Positions 32,048 to 45,300 of a stretch of 64,000 nucleotides of DNA are shown piece by piece. The notes below the pieces were generated by a model, which did no database searches, was not told the DNA's origin, and was given only the letters and a program-made list of their open reading frames with translations. Location of the stretch: NCBI RefSeq assembly GCF_902167145.1, contig NC_050102.1:9300850-9364849 (forward strand), in the 5' to 3' direction. The stretch is from Zea mays. Lineage: Eukaryota > Streptophyta > Magnoliopsida > Poales > Poaceae. Made by a program: the position numbers and the translations under genes. The stretch's first letter is position 1, and the number at the start of each line of letters is the position of its first letter.

Positions 32048-33589
32048 ATGTCGGGGGGACTAAGAAACGAAGGTGCTTCTAAGCTTGAAAAAGTTGAGGT
32101 TGCCTCGACTTTATCTTTTGGTGCAGATGTTGATCCTAGGGCAATAGATCTTGCCATGAAAATCGCCGAAAGGATGTTCCTCAAAATGAAGGAAGATGAG
32201 GCGAAGAACAAGATTGAAGAAGAAAATGATCGATGGAGACCAAACGACGAATCCACCTCTTCACAAGGTTCGTCTTTCAAATCCACTTCTCATATGTGCT
32301 TTATTGCTAATGGGAGTGACAGTGAAAGCGAAAGTGAGGACGAGGAGGAGCAAGAAAGTGATAGTGAAGATGAGGATGATCTTCAACAATTCTTCGCTCA
32401 GCTAAGCAAGAAACATCGGATGAGCTTGCTTAAACTCATGAAAAGAGCGGAAGAACAAAAAGAAATGCTTCATAAGCAAGAAGACTTCCTCATCAGAAAA
32501 ATTGAAGACTTAGAGAAGTTGACCAAAGAGCATGAGAAGCTAAAGTGCTCTCATGATGATTTGGTCCAAAGGTATGAAGACATTTCAATTGAGCAAATTA
32601 AAGCTGTTAATAATTCATCATATATTGCTCAATTAGAAAATAAAAATGCTATGTTCAAGAACACGATAGAAAGGCTAAATATTGAAAATCTAGCTTTGCA
32701 AGAAAAACATGATATGCTTGTGTGCTCTCATAATAAATTTATGGATTCACATATCATGTTAGAAATGGCTCATGAGATTGTGTTAACTAATTTGAAATCA
32801 TACCAACCTCACATGTGCACATGTGTTGAAATTGAAACTATATTACCATGTGCTAACAAATGTTGTTATCAAGCAAGCCAATCTTCCATTGAGCTAGAAA
32901 TTTCAGGAATTAGTGATATTTCTATCACACAAGAAAATAAAGAGCTCAAGGAAGAAGTTGGAAGGCTAAGAAGGAGCTTAACACTTTTGAAGGGAAAGTG
33001 TCATGCTCAACCTTCTCACGATAATCGTGATAATATGGTGAAAAAGCTTGAGAAGGGGACAACCGTAGCATGCACAAAACCCCTTCAAAAGAATACCAAG
33101 CTTTTCAAGAAGGGCATGAGCAAAATCCATGGTAAGAAAATTAATGCTCATATGATTTGCTCTAACAATGTACCTATGTGCTTCAACAAAGAAAGATCAA
33201 AGAGAAGCGATAGGAGATGCTATGGATGCAAGGAGAAGGGCCATGAAATTGATTCATGCCCCCACATGAAGAATCAAGACCTTGCACGATCAAGAAAGAT
33301 GACCATCAAAAAGGATGAAAGCAAAAGGCAAATGCATTGCAAGGACAAGCATCGCATTTGCTACAATTGCCGTGAAAAAGGCCATCTATTCAAGGTTTGT
33401 CCAAAGGGTAAAACTCCTAAGCCTAACTTGTCAATACATTCAAATATGCTTAGGAGACCCAAATTTGACTCTTGTGCTAGAAAGGTGATGAGTTCACCAC
33501 ATTCTAGGACCAAGGCTATTTGGGTGCCTAAGTCCTTATTGGCTAACCTTGATGGACCTATCATGAGATGGGTACCAAAATGTACTTAA
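32048..33589 (+). CDS. Gag-like protein of the non-autonomous element, 513 aa
   Basis: A full-length frame starts at ATG 32048, 40 bases after the primer site. The N-terminal part is short and charged. An acidic Ser/Glu/Asp stretch (about residues 93-112) follows, then a long predicted coiled coil (about 120-315). Two zinc knuckles, CYGCKEKGHEIDSC (about 395-408) and CYNCREKGHLFKVC (about 438-451), would bind nucleic acid. The end is the IWVPKSLLANL and MRWVPK pattern shared with SIRE-clade gag. It lacks the normal gag core found in the autonomous element at 45566-48262. It may coat its own RNA while borrowing polymerase and integrase, which is inference. The frame is intact. Confidence 0.85.
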   Translation: MSGGLRNEGASKLEKVEVASTLSFGADVDPRAIDLAMKIAERMFLKMKEDEAKNKIEEENDRWRPNDESTSSQGSSFKSTSHMCFIANGSDSESESEDEEEQESDSEDEDDLQQFFAQLSKKHRMSLLKLMKRAEEQKEMLHKQEDFLIRKIEDLEKLTKEHEKLKCSHDDLVQRYEDISIEQIKAVNNSSYIAQLENKNAMFKNTIERLNIENLALQEKHDMLVCSHNKFMDSHIMLEMAHEIVLTNLKSYQPHMCTCVEIETILPCANKCCYQASQSSIELEISGISDISITQENKELKEEVGRLRRSLTLLKGKCHAQPSHDNRDNMVKKLEKGTTVACTKPLQKNTKLFKKGMSKIHGKKINAHMICSNNVPMCFNKERSKRSDRRCYGCKEKGHEIDSCPHMKNQDLARSRKMTIKKDESKRQMHCKDKHRICYNCREKGHLFKVCPKGKTPKPNLSIHSNMLRRPKFDSCARKVMSSPHSRTKAIWVPKSLLANLDGPIMRWVPKCT

Positions 33590-34603
33590 TAAGTTTTGCA
33601 GGTACCCAGAGATGATATGAAGCTTTGGGGTGCTTGAGCGGTTTAACTCAATTCTTATCTCAAGCTATCAATCTTACATTGTCTATCATTTAAGATTGAC
33701 CCAAAGATGAATTGAGTTGTTATATCACTAACTTCATATTCTTCTCTAGCAAGAACTTGTGTTGTAGGGAATAAGGATTAACCTTTATAGGAATCAAGCA
33801 AAAGGCCTACAACCAAGTGATATCCAAAGGATGGTAACAATTAACTCTTAAGTGCACATTGCTTTTAATTGGTATATTCCTTTGTGTCTTTTGTATCCAC
33901 ATAGGAAAAATGAAGCACTTGAGAATGAACTTAAAAGATTTTACCTTGCTTTGGAAAGGATCTAATTATATGGTAGATTGCAAGTTCATATTTTTATATT
34001 GTGACAATCTACATGCTCTAAATTGATTGTATGTATCTTGTGGCATATTTCAAGTTATTCATCATATTATTGCCATAACCTAGACATAAAGAGTATTATC
34101 CCATGTTCTTAAATGAATAGAGTACTAAGTAAGAAATTCAAATTCTTAAAGCACTTACCAAAAGGGAAATTCTCTATATGACTAGAGTTGTGAGACTAAT
34201 GTTTTTTGTCTAAGTAATTTATGTAGTTTCACAACATGAGAATGTGTTTCTCAAATGGAGTGTGTCATTCAATCTATGTGTACATTTTAAAATTTGAAAT
34301 GAGGTTTATTGTGAAAAAATTATTTTAAAATTTTCATTCCAAGCTCAACTGGTCTGACCAGCTGAACTTTCTAGCTCAGCTGGGGAGACCAGCTGAACTT
34401 CTGAGTTGAACTTCAGTTCGGCTGGTATTCACGAGGAAACCCCCTGGCTGAAACCAGTTGAACCGGTGTCCAGGACCGGTTGAACCGGTCTGGCACAGTT
34501 TGACCGGCCAGTCTGACCATTTTTTTAGACTGCGTCAGCCCTTTTTCAGACGCCTTTTTCAGTCTGCAACAGCACCTTTTTCAGGCGTCAGATCAACTTT
34601 TGC

Positions 34604-34757
34604 AGCACCTTTTCAGCAACTTTTGCAGCACCTTTTCAGCAACTTTTGCAGCACTTTTTCAGTAACTTTTGCAGCACCTTTTCAGCAACTTTTGCAGCAC
34701 CTTTTCAGTAACTTTTGCAGCACTTTTTCATTCAACTTTTGCAGCACTTTTTCAGTC
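34604..34757 (+). repeat. 23-bp minisatellite, about 6.5 units
   Basis: The unit is close to AGCACCTTTTCAGCAACTTTTGC, with CAGTAAC and CTTTTTC variants. A 140-codon frame across it is a by-product. Confidence 0.9.
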
Positions 34758-36125
34758 TTTTTTTTGTCGCGTCGGGTCACCTTTTCAAAACGCGTCAATT
34801 GCTTTTTCACTTTTTCTGTAGTACCTTTTCAGCTTTATTTTTGCAGACTTTTACTGTTTCATTTGGTATGTGACCAATAATAGTTCCTTTCAAGTGGCAT
34901 TCTTTCAATTGGTAATAATCTATTTTATGAAAAAAAATGTCAATATGAAAGTTAAATTCTTTTTGGCTTAAATTTGTAAATTGGTGCATATTATTAATTC
35001 ACTCATCCATGTGCATTAATTTAAAAGGAATTTAATTTATGCCTTTACGCCTAATAAATGATGATTTGTTTGCCATTCATATATAGATATCATCATTCAT
35101 TAAATACTTCCTTGTACTACTAATACCTCTTTTCAAAGTGTTTTATCGACTAGTTTTAAAAGGAAAAGAGATAACAAAGAAGGAAGTCTCCACAAATGAT
35201 GAAAAGAAGAATGCTAAAGTGACACCACCACAGATAGTAAGATCTGTCAAATTGGTATAACAAATGGTACATTTATATGGTGGTAAGTATTCTTAGGCAT
35301 AAGTTAATTCATTGCAAATTTGTCATGCCTTGACCATGATATGTAATATACTCCTCATGAGACTCTTAAATGAATTGAAAGTGCATGTGGCAAGTCGTTC
35401 AAATACTTGATGCACATATCTAGTGGGAGAACATTATATATCTTGTGTTATAGAGAATAAGTTTCACTTGAGTAAGCTATACTAAGACAATCCAAAATGG
35501 TAAATTTGTATTTCATTCATATGGATTGTAATCTTTGTTTTCTAAATAGCTACTCTTGATGCAGTTTAAAATTCCCTTTTCATTAATTCTAAAAGTGTAT
35601 AAGAATCTTTTTGTTGATATTCATCACATACATATGTACTAATATGGATATGATTTTTAACTATAAAAGGTACAATTAGTGATCCATACTCTCTAAATTT
35701 TGGAAACCCATATTTTGATATCTTAGAAATCTACTTCAATCGGTATCCATATGCTTCACATTGAATTGGATCACTAAGTTGTAAATTATATGCATAACTT
35801 GCCTTTATGATATGAATGCTTGTGCGACTAACCTTGATAAGCTAGGTGCACCCAATGTCAAGGTAGGTTCATCATCAAGAAGGCAACACAACGATGTATT
35901 AATAAAAGGAGAAAAGGCTCCTATTCTTAACTCTAGTTTTTATCTATGTGATTAAATATTGACTTGAAACCATGTAAGATGGTTGTCAAGTATATGTGGG
36001 TGCCTACACAAAGAGAAAGGCCACAATAAGGATTGTGTGGGTACTCAAGGCTCTTACTACTAATCTCAAAGGACCCAATTCAAATTGGGTACCAAGATAT
36101 GAGGCTTAAACTTGTTTTGCAGGAT

Positions 36126-36190
36126 CACTCCTTCAATGGATCAAGTTGGGTGCTCGATAATGAATGTATAAATCATCTTTGGAGATAGTA
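36126..36190 (+). pseudogene. Decayed Copia protease start
   Basis: After CTTGTTTTGCAG the sequence reads SSWVLDNECINHLW followed by a stop. In the autonomous relative the same place reads [15 protein letters not shown]. The catalytic DSG has become DNE. The short upstream stretch (35990-36110) also resembles the gag C-terminal WVP repeats. This shows the element descends from one that had pol. Confidence 0.7.
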
Positions 36191-39100
36191 GCAAGGGTGG
36201 TAACAACTGAATCTCAAGTGCAAATTATTTTCAAATCTTACCTCTTTTGTGACTTGTGTAGCCACTAAGGGAAAAGAAGCACTTGAGGATATACATCAGT
36301 TGTTGATTATGAAATAAAGGTCTAATTGGAAGATGAATGAATATTATCATATGGTGAACAATCCAAAATTATGTGATGTATTCTCTATCTAGTTAATTTG
36401 GATTTGATTCTTCGTTATTAGACACTTACCATAATATGGATTAAGTCAGCCCTTTTAGACTTCATTGAATAACCATGCATATTATCCATGTCATTCAAAA
36501 TATATTGTGCATGAGGGCTCAAGGGAAATTTAGTCCATATTATGAGGTTTCTCTATTTTAGCAACTCACTTGCCTTCCACATATAAAGGGTTGCCAAATA
36601 ATAAACTAGTGCTTGTGCTACTAATGCCATCTCTTGTGTTGAGTTTATCCATAGAAAATATATATTAAGAGATGGTGCTTATTATTAAATTGGATAAATC
36701 ACAAGCTTAAAGGATACTATTCAACTAAAGAAAGATGAAGTTGATAAGAGGCCAAGGTATGAAAACTTCCTCTCCTTAAGTTGTTTTAGTATTCTATACT
36801 TAGTGAAATGTACCATAGTATAGGTTAAATTCCTTGCAATATAAAATGTTCAATGGTGCATAAAACTTTGACATCAACTATATGTATGCACTAATTTAAA
36901 GGAATTTAATCTATCCTTTTGGGTTCTAAGAATGATGATTCATTTGCGATCCACATATAAGGATCATCATTTGTGAAACCCTCTCTTGTGTTTCTAATGC
37001 TCTCTTTTCTAAGTGTTTCAATAAGGTCCTTCCAAGTGTTTTCAAGTTGGATTCAAAATCTACGGATATAAGAGTCTTGGTTATTTCAATCATTGAGGTT
37101 CAATGGGTCTCATATCATGTATGATTGAACCATGCCAAGATGAATGAAGTTCAAGATTGCCAGGTTGGATGAAATCATAAAGAGAAAAGAAATCATAGTG
37201 ATTCAAGAAGGGAGTTACACTTTTTGTCAACCAAATAATGAGGATGTAGTGACATATTTATATGATATCCTTCATTATGAGGTTTGAGGGTCATATTAGC
37301 ATGCTTTACCCTTCAGAATTTCAATTGATATACTTCCAATTCTTAAACTTTCAATTGGTTTAATTTTCATCATCTATGCAAAGCATGTTATGTTAAACCA
37401 AGATATAGTACAAACATCTCCTTTAACCTCGTATTGTTGATGTGCATAAGTGTACTTTGTGTACTCTTGCATGCACAAATTGAGGGAGAGTTTAGCCTAT
37501 ATCTTGTGAGACTAATGATTTCTTTCAAGTTCATGTTGTGTAGTCTCACACCTTGGAGAACATTAAATGAGGATGAGTGGTTCCAAGGAAATGATCAAAT
37601 ATTTACCACATGTCACCCCATGGATTAGTTCTATTGGGGAACGATATGTGTTCTCTAGCATAAATTCAATAGTTTCAAATATATTATGCCTTGACCAAGA
37701 TATATGATGAACTCCTCTAAAAATCTTAATTGAATCAAGTGCATGTTACAAGTAATTCAAGTACTTGATGCATACATTTAGGGGGAGCTCATTCTATATC
37801 TTGTGTCCTTAAAGACTAACATTTTCTTTTAGTGAATTTGTGTAGTTCTTTGAAGAGAATGAGTTTCTCTTGATCGTTTAAAGAGGATAAGTTTCTCTTT
37901 GAAATGTCAAGCCTATCAAAAGCTAAGATAGAAATTCATGATTATAATGAAGACCATATGGCATAGAACAAAGGTGTGTCACTCCATGAACTATTGTATT
38001 ACATTTGTGTATCTAGGCTCTTACAAGTTAGTGCATGCATGTATATGCAATATCTTAAGTCACATCATAAGGTTGCACTTGAATCTTGGCTTAAAATATT
38101 GCATATCATGTCTATTAGTATACCCTTTGATTATGAGTATTTCCTTAAATTGGTTCAATTTCATATTTTCATACTTTATTTGTACCAAGGTTCAAATTGT
38201 AGAACTTAATCCCCTGGCCTCACAAGTCAAAGTGCATAAGCTAAACAAGTATTCATCACTTGTATGCACACATTTAGGGGGAGAATGGTCTATAATTTGA
38301 ATCTTTGAGACTAACTTCATTTCTAAGTCTCTTATGTGTGTAGTCTCAAATTAGAAAGGAATCTTCGGGCAAAGACAATCACTTCCACTGCAAATTTGAT
38401 GGGTATCAAAAATTCTTTGCTCCAATAAATGTATCTTCTATACATTTCATAACAGAATGAGTTTCTCTTTTATATGCTACTCCAACGTCATCTAAAATTG
38501 GTAAATATGTATCACATCCTTTTGGATTGCAAATGTCTGAAGTAGCATAGCTTATAAATTCTCCTGTCTAGAACTTAATTGATTAAATAGTGCACATGTT
38601 TCTTATGTTGCACGATTATGTTCAATTGATACTCCTTTTATGCCAATGGTACTTTAAGTTGCAAATAAGTACTCTCATTAGATATCAATTGAATTCATAT
38701 ATATATGTGTGCACTAAAACTTGAGGAGAACTTAGGGTAATATGCTATTAGTGATCTATTTATCTATCAAATTGTATCAATTGGTGTTTTTCAATTGATA
38801 TTTTTCATACATGATCACTAGTTGCATAATCCATACTTGCACAATTTTCATGTTGCCTCTTATTGTGATAAGAAAATGCTAGGTGACATCTAGACTCCAG
38901 GTATCAAGATTTATCTTTCAGTTAGTATGACAATCTTCATTTGATATCTTGGACCTATGTCACAATTATGCCAACAAGAGCTTGCAAATGAATTCTAAAT
39001 CCAACACAAGTCTGGAAACCCCTTGAAAAGGTAAAACGCAAAGGTACATCACTTATGACACTTATCCATTACCTTTGTGCCATATAAGGACCCCTTTCAT

Positions 39101-39533
39101 GATAGTGTGTTCACATCTCGCTTAATCATAATTTCGATCCTTTATATTCTTTGTATCCTTTTTGGAGACTTATGACAAAGGGGGAGAAATTGTGCATTAA
39201 AGCTTACCTTTAGTCTTATGTAACTAAGTGTTAGAAGACTTTTAAAAAAGGGGAGAAATAATTAACAAAAAGGGAAGTCATAAGAAAAACATAAGATGAA
39301 GAAAGTTGATAAGTGCATTCCATGTCATGAGCATCACATTTATTTTATGACACACTGCACCCTATGAATAGTATGATATAAGTTGTCTTGACCTAAATAT
39401 GTGCTTTTGGCATTTGAGTACAAAAGTGTTATTTTCTGAAATGCACATATTTAGGGGGAGGAAACTATATCATAGGATTTAAAATCTTATTTATCAAATC
39501 TTATGTAAGCTTTAAATGTGTTGTCATCAATCA

Positions 39534-39549
39534 CCAAAAAGGGGGAGAT
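39534..39549 (+). other. Polypurine tract of the non-autonomous element
   Basis: AAAAAGGGGGAGAT directly precedes the 3' LTR and is the same as the tract of the outer Copia element. Confidence 0.9.
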
Positions 39550-41850
39550 TGAAAGTGCATTCATCCCTTTTGTGAGTTTTGGTGATTTGGATAACAACAC
39601 ATTTAAAGGTCTAACGAGTTTGCTAAGTGTTGAACAGGAAATTCAGTATGATGAAAATACTTGAATAGTGTATAATGATCAGTGAACAAAGGTTCAACAC
39701 GAGGTTAAATAACCAATGAGACAATGCAAATGGATATAATATGATCTCTATATTGGTTTGAATATATGGACAAGACCTGAGAAATCACTACATACATATG
39801 ACCAGAATAGAGGACAAAGTGATTTAGAGGATTGGTCAAGCCAAGGAGAATAAGATATGAGGAATCGTGAATTGGCTTGACCATATTACTATCAGTCCAT
39901 ATATGCTTCTATGAGAATCAAACTAGAGCTTGATTAATCTTAACAGTTAGATCTAGAAGACATTCAAGCAAGGTTCACAATATTGAAGAAATGATTCTCT
40001 TAATGGATGCTCAATATGATGTGATTCAAGAATGGCTTGATAGGGTGAAGATAGCAAGGAAAGGGCTTCGAGGAACTAGGCGAAGGTGAAGGCCAAGCAA
40101 CGGCTTGTAGACCGAGGTACCATGGCTAAGGTGAAGAAGAGAGTACTTGCACTAAGTCGATGAACTAATCAGCTATGAAGAGTTATAACATGTTGATGCA
40201 TCAGTAAGGTGACTTGAAGCCATGATTTGAACTCATATAAGGTGATATGGTACAAGTCACAGGGTTTGATTTGAGTTTGCTTCAAAAGGTGAGACAAAGA
40301 TGTTTGTGATCCTTATGAAGCAATGCCATGGAGAAATCACACAAGAGACACCAATGACTCAAGGAGTTTACTTCATTATATTTTATTTAACTTGAGTATA
40401 GGAATCGTCGTACTATAAAGAGGGATCCAAAAAGAAGGTTGGTGTTTGCCAAAGCTCAAACCTCTCTATTCAAAAGCTATTTTTGAAAAGCAAAAATCTC
40501 TTTAACGTTCTATGGTTGACCGTGGTTAGGGTTGAGAAACCTAGAGTGTTCTTGCTGAAAAGCAGCTGAACTTCTTCAACTGCAGCTGAGCTTTCCAGCT
40601 GAACTTTACTTCAGCTGAGTTGAGCTTCTTCAGCTGCAGCTGAGCTTTTCAGCTGAGCTGAACTTCAGCTGAGTTGAGCTTTCTCAACTTCAGCTGAACT
40701 CAACTTCAGCTGTGAACCTCTTTGACCATACAGCAGCTGAACTTGCCTCCGGGCAGTTGAGCTGGGGTTTTCTCTCCTAAACTCTCTGGTCAAGACCAGT
40801 TGAACTGGTCCTGAGGGGCAGTTCAGCTGGTCTCTGACCCCTCTGACCTCTGACCAACAGTCTGCAAGTCAGACTGGCAAACAGGTCGCCAGAGGTGTCA
40901 GGGGCGGTTCAACCGCCCTAGGGGGAGGTTCAACCGGTCTGGTCAACCCTGACCAGTCTGCAGGTCAGTCTGCGCGTCAGTCTGCCAGTCAGACTGGCAG
41001 ACAGGCTGCCAGGCCTGCCAGGGGAGGTTCAACCGCCCTAGGGGGAGGTTCAACCGGTCTCAGGCAGAAAAATCTGCCCAACGGCTAGTTTTGAGCTCCA
41101 CCTATATATACTACCTCCTACCTCTCTCCCCAAAGCAGTGAGCACGATTTGAACTCCATTTCTAACCCAAGAAACACCTCTCTCTCTCTCACAAATCTCT
41201 TGCCTCTCCCATTTCAAATCTTTGGAGAGAAATCTTTGAGTGAGCTTGAGAGCTGCGGTTTTGTGCTTCATCTCTAAATCTCTCTTGCTCTTCTTCTTCA
41301 TTCGAGCTTTGGTACTACATCGAGTTCTTTGTGGATTCATTACTCTTGGAGCTTCTAGCTCCTAGACGACTAGGTGTCTTTTGTGAGTCTCCAAATCTTG
41401 TGGAAGACCACAAGAAAGTTTGTATTACCCGCTCGTTTGAGCAAAGATTATTGTGTGGGCTTGACCTTTGTGGTCGGCAAAGGGAGGATTAGGGTTGAAA
41501 GAGACCCGGCTCTTTGTGGGCGCCTCAACGAGGAAGTAGGGCACCTTTTGTGGTGTGACCGAACCTCGGGATAAATCTTGTGTCTCTTGTGTTCTTGCTC
41601 ATTGTGTTTGTTCATGTTCTTCGTTCTCTCACCATTCCGTGGAAGATTGTTTATATCTTTTTGGTGTGTGGATTTTGAGAAGTGCCCTTCTCAGATCTAC
41701 TACTTTGAACCCTGTGGATCATTTAGAACATCTCATTTCCAAAGTTAACTGGGTGAATTTCGAGATCAATTCAGTTTTACCCAGTTTGCTTCTGGTTTTT
41801 GTTGAAAAAGTTTTAACTTGCCTATTCACCCCCCCTCTAGGCAACTTTCA
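39550..41850 (+). repeat. 3' LTR of the non-autonomous Copia element
   Basis: Same length as 29692-31992. Differences seen: G/A near 30240, a CT/CA change in the CT run near 31330, T/C near 31397 and T/C near 31709. Confidence 0.92.
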
Positions 41851-41855
41851 CTACT

Positions 41856-42309
41856 TTCTCCCCCTTTTGAACACAATAGGAAAACCAATTGAAAAATATT
41901 CAACACTTAAGTTTTGAATTTGGTGGTGGTGCGGTCCTTTTGCTTTGGGGCTCATTTCTCCCCCTTTTTGGCATGAATCGCCAAAAACAGAATCATTAGA
42001 GCCCTCGAAGTGCTTTTCTTCCCTTTTGGTCATAAATAAATGAGTTAAGATTATACCAAAGACGAAGTCCGGTCCTTTTGCTTTGGGCTCTTACTCTCTC
42101 CCCCAAAGACAAGGTCCTTTTCTTTGATGCTCATTCTTGGAGTGACGGCGAAGTATGAGTTACGTAGTGGAAGCCTTTGTCTTCGCCGAAGACTCCAATT
42201 CCCTTTCAATGTACCTATGACTTGGTTTGAAATAGACTTGAAAACACATTAGTCATAGCATATGAAAGAGACATGATCAAAGGTATATAAAATGAGCTAT
42301 GTGTGCAAT
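41856..42309 (-). other. Outer Copia region between pol and its 3' LTR
   Basis: This is the other half of 29295-29691, separated by the nested element. It is non-coding and pyrimidine-rich on the plus strand, with several CTCCCCC strings. Confidence 0.6.
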
Positions 42310-45300
42310 CTAGCAAAAGAAATTGCGCGAATCAAGAATATTGAGCTCATGCCTAAGTTTGTTAAAGGATTGTTCATCAAGAGGCTTGGTAAAGATATCG
42401 GCTAATTGTTCTTTAGTGTTAATGTAAGAAATCTCGATATCCCCCTTTTGTTGGTGATCCCTAAGAAAATAATACCGAATGGCTATGTGCTTAGTGCGGC
42501 TATGCTCGACGGGATTGTCGGCCATTTTGATTGCACTCTCATTATCACATAGCAAAGGGACTTTGGTTAATTTGTAACTGTAGTCCCGCAGGGTTTGCCT
42601 CATCCAAAGCAATTGCGCGCAACAATGACCTGCGGCAATGTACTCGGCCTCGGCGGTGGAAAGAGCGACCGAATTTTGCTTCTTTGAAGCCCAAGACACC
42701 AAGGATCTTCCCAAGAACTGGCAAGTCCCCGATGTGATCTTCCTATTGATTTTGCACCCCGCCCAATCGGCATCCGAATATCCAATCAAATCAAATGTGG
42801 ATCCCCTAGGATACCAAAGCCCAAACTTAGGAGTATAAGCCAAATATCTCAAGATTCGTTTTACGGCCGTAAGGTGAGCTTCCTTAGGGTCGGCTTGGAA
42901 TCTTGCACACATGCATACGGAAAGCATAATATCAGGTCGAGATGCACATAAATAGAGTAAAGAACCTATCATCGACCGGTATACCTTTTGATCCACGGAC
43001 TTACCTCCCGTGTCGAGGTCGAGATGCCCATTAGTTCCCATGGGTGTTTTGATGGGTTTGGCATCCTTCATCCCAAACTTGCTTAGAATATCTTGAGTGT
43101 ACTTTGTTTGGCTTAGGAAGGTGCCCTCTTGGAGTTGTTTGACTTGGAATCCTAGAAAATACTTCAACTCCCCCATCATTGACATCTCGAATTTCTGTGT
43201 CATGATCCTACTAAATTCCTCACAAGTAGATTCGTTAGTAGACCCAAATATGATATCATCAACATAAATTTGGCATACAAACAAATCATTTTCAAGTGTT
43301 TTAGTGAATAGAGTAGGATCGGCTTTACCGACTTTGAAGCCATTTGCAATAAGGAAATCTCTAAGGCATTCATACCATGCTCTTGGGGCTTGTTTGAGCC
43401 CATAAAGCGCCTTAGAGAGCTTATAGACATGGTTAGGATACTCACTGTCTTCAAAGCCAGGAGGTTGCTCAACATAGACCTCTTCCTTGATTGGTCCATT
43501 GAGGAAGGCACTTTTCACGTCCATTTGATAAAGCTTAAAGCCATGGTAAGTAGGATAGGCTAATAATATGCGAATTGACTCAAGCCTAGCTACGGGTGCA
43601 TAGGTTTCACCAAAATCCAAACCTTCGACTTGGGAGTATCCCTTGGCCACAAGCCGAGCTTTGTTCCTTGTCACCACACCATGCTCGTCTTGCTTGTTGC
43701 GGAAGACCCATTTGGTTCCTACAACATTTTGATTAGGACGTGGAACTAAATGCCATACCTCATTCCTAGTGAAGTTGTTGAGCTCCTCTTGCATCGCCAC
43801 CACCCAATCCGAATCTTGGAGTGCTTCCTCTACCCTGTGTGTCTCAATAGAGGAAACAAACGAGTAATGTTCACAAAAATGTGCAACACGAGATCGAGTA
43901 GTTACCCCCTTATGAATATCGCCGAGGATGGTGTCGACGGGGTGATCTCGTTGGATTGCATGATGGACTCTTGGGTGTGGCGGTCTTTGTTCTTCATCCT
44001 CCTTGTCTTGATCATTTGCATCTCCCCCTTGATCCATGTCGTTATCTTGAGGTGGCTCATTTGATTGATCTTCTTCTTCATCAACTTGAGCCTCTTCCTC
44101 ATTTTGATTCGGTGGAGATGCTTGCGTGGAGGAGGATGGTTGATCTTGTGCATTTGGAGGCTCTTCGGATTCCTTAGGACACACATCCCCAATGGACATG
44201 TTCCTTAGCGCGATGCATGGAGCCTCTTCATCACCTATCTCATCAAGATCAACTTGCTCTACTTGAGAGCCGTTAGTTTCATCAAACACAACGTCACATG
44301 AGACTTCAACTAGTCCAGTGGACTTGTTAAAGACCCTATATGCCCTTGTGTTTGAGTCATAACCAAGTAAAAAGCCTTCTACAGTCTTAGGAGCAAATTT
44401 AGATTTTCTACCTCTTTTAACAAGAATAAAGCATTTGCTACCAAAGACTCTAAAATATGAAATGTTAGGCTTTTTACCGGTTAGGAGTTCATACGATGTC
44501 TTCTTGAGGATTCGGTGTAGATATAACCGGTTGATGGCGTAGCAAGCGGTGTTGACCGCCTCGGCCCAAAACCGATCCGAAGTCTTGTACTCATCAAGCA
44601 TGGTCCTTGCCATGTCCAATAGAGTTCTATTCTTCCTCTCCACTACACCATTTTGTTGTGGCGTGTAGGGAGAAGAAAACTCATGCTTGATGCCCTCCTC
44701 CTCAAGGAAGCCTTCAATTTGAGAGTTCTTGAACTCCGTCCCGTTGTCGCTTCTTATTTTCTTGATCCTTAAGTCGAACTCATTTTGAGCCCGTCTCAAG
44801 AATCCCTTTAAGGTCTCTTGGGTTAGAGATTTTTCCTGTAAAAAGAATACCCAAGTGAAGCGAGAATAATCATCCACAATCACAAGACAATACTTACTCC
44901 CGCCGATGCTTATGTAAGCGATCGGGCCGAATAGATCCATGTGGAGTAGCTCAAGCGGCCTGTCGGTCGTCATGATGTTCCTGTGTGGATGATGGGTGCC
45001 AACTTGCTTCCCTGCTTGGCATGCGCTACAAATCCTGTCTTTCTCAAAATGAACATTTGTTAATCCTAAAATGTGTTCTCCCTTTAGAAGCTTATGAAGA
45101 TTCTTCATCCCAACATGAGCTAGTCGGCGGTGCCAGAGCCAACCCATGTTAGTCTTAGCAATTAAGCAAGTGTCGAGTTCAGCTCTATCAAAATCTACCA
45201 AGTATAGCTGACCCTCCAACACTCCCTTAAATGCTATTGAATCATCACTTCTTCTAAAGACAGTGACACCTACATCAGTGAATAGATAGATGTAGCCCAT

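Larger units (their letters stand above)
33590..39549 (+). other. Non-coding internal region replacing pol in the non-autonomous element
   Basis: AT-rich, about 6 kb, without any frame resembling RT, RNase H or integrase. Phrases near the gag-protease junction recur: TTTTGCAGG at 33595 and again at 36118. Two separate stretches contain related text about 'gggggag' starts and repeated ATTTAGGGGGAG strings (37780, 38272, 39450). A 23-bp array lies at 34604-34757. Confidence 0.7.
29692..41850 (+). mobile_element. Non-autonomous Copia-type LTR retrotransposon with gag only
   Basis: The LTRs are 2301 bp each (29692-31992 and 39550-41850), with 5-bp duplication CTACT (29687-29691 and 41851-41855), an initiator tRNA-Met primer site (31995-32007) and a polypurine tract (39534-39549). 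Only gag is encoded. The remaining 6 kb has no RT or integrase and keeps only a decayed protease trace near 36126. The LTRs differ at about five positions. The last 30 bases of its LTR, its polypurine tract and its primer site match those of the autonomous Copia element it landed in, apart from a base or two. Confidence 0.92.

Noticed and set aside
34458..34880. 140-codon frame in the gag-only element
   Set aside because: It translates the 23-bp minisatellite and flanks; no protein family resemblance.
37434..38300. Short frames (64 to 120 codons) in the non-coding part of the gag-only element
   Set aside because: AT-rich, no resemblance to pol domains, overlapping in different frames.
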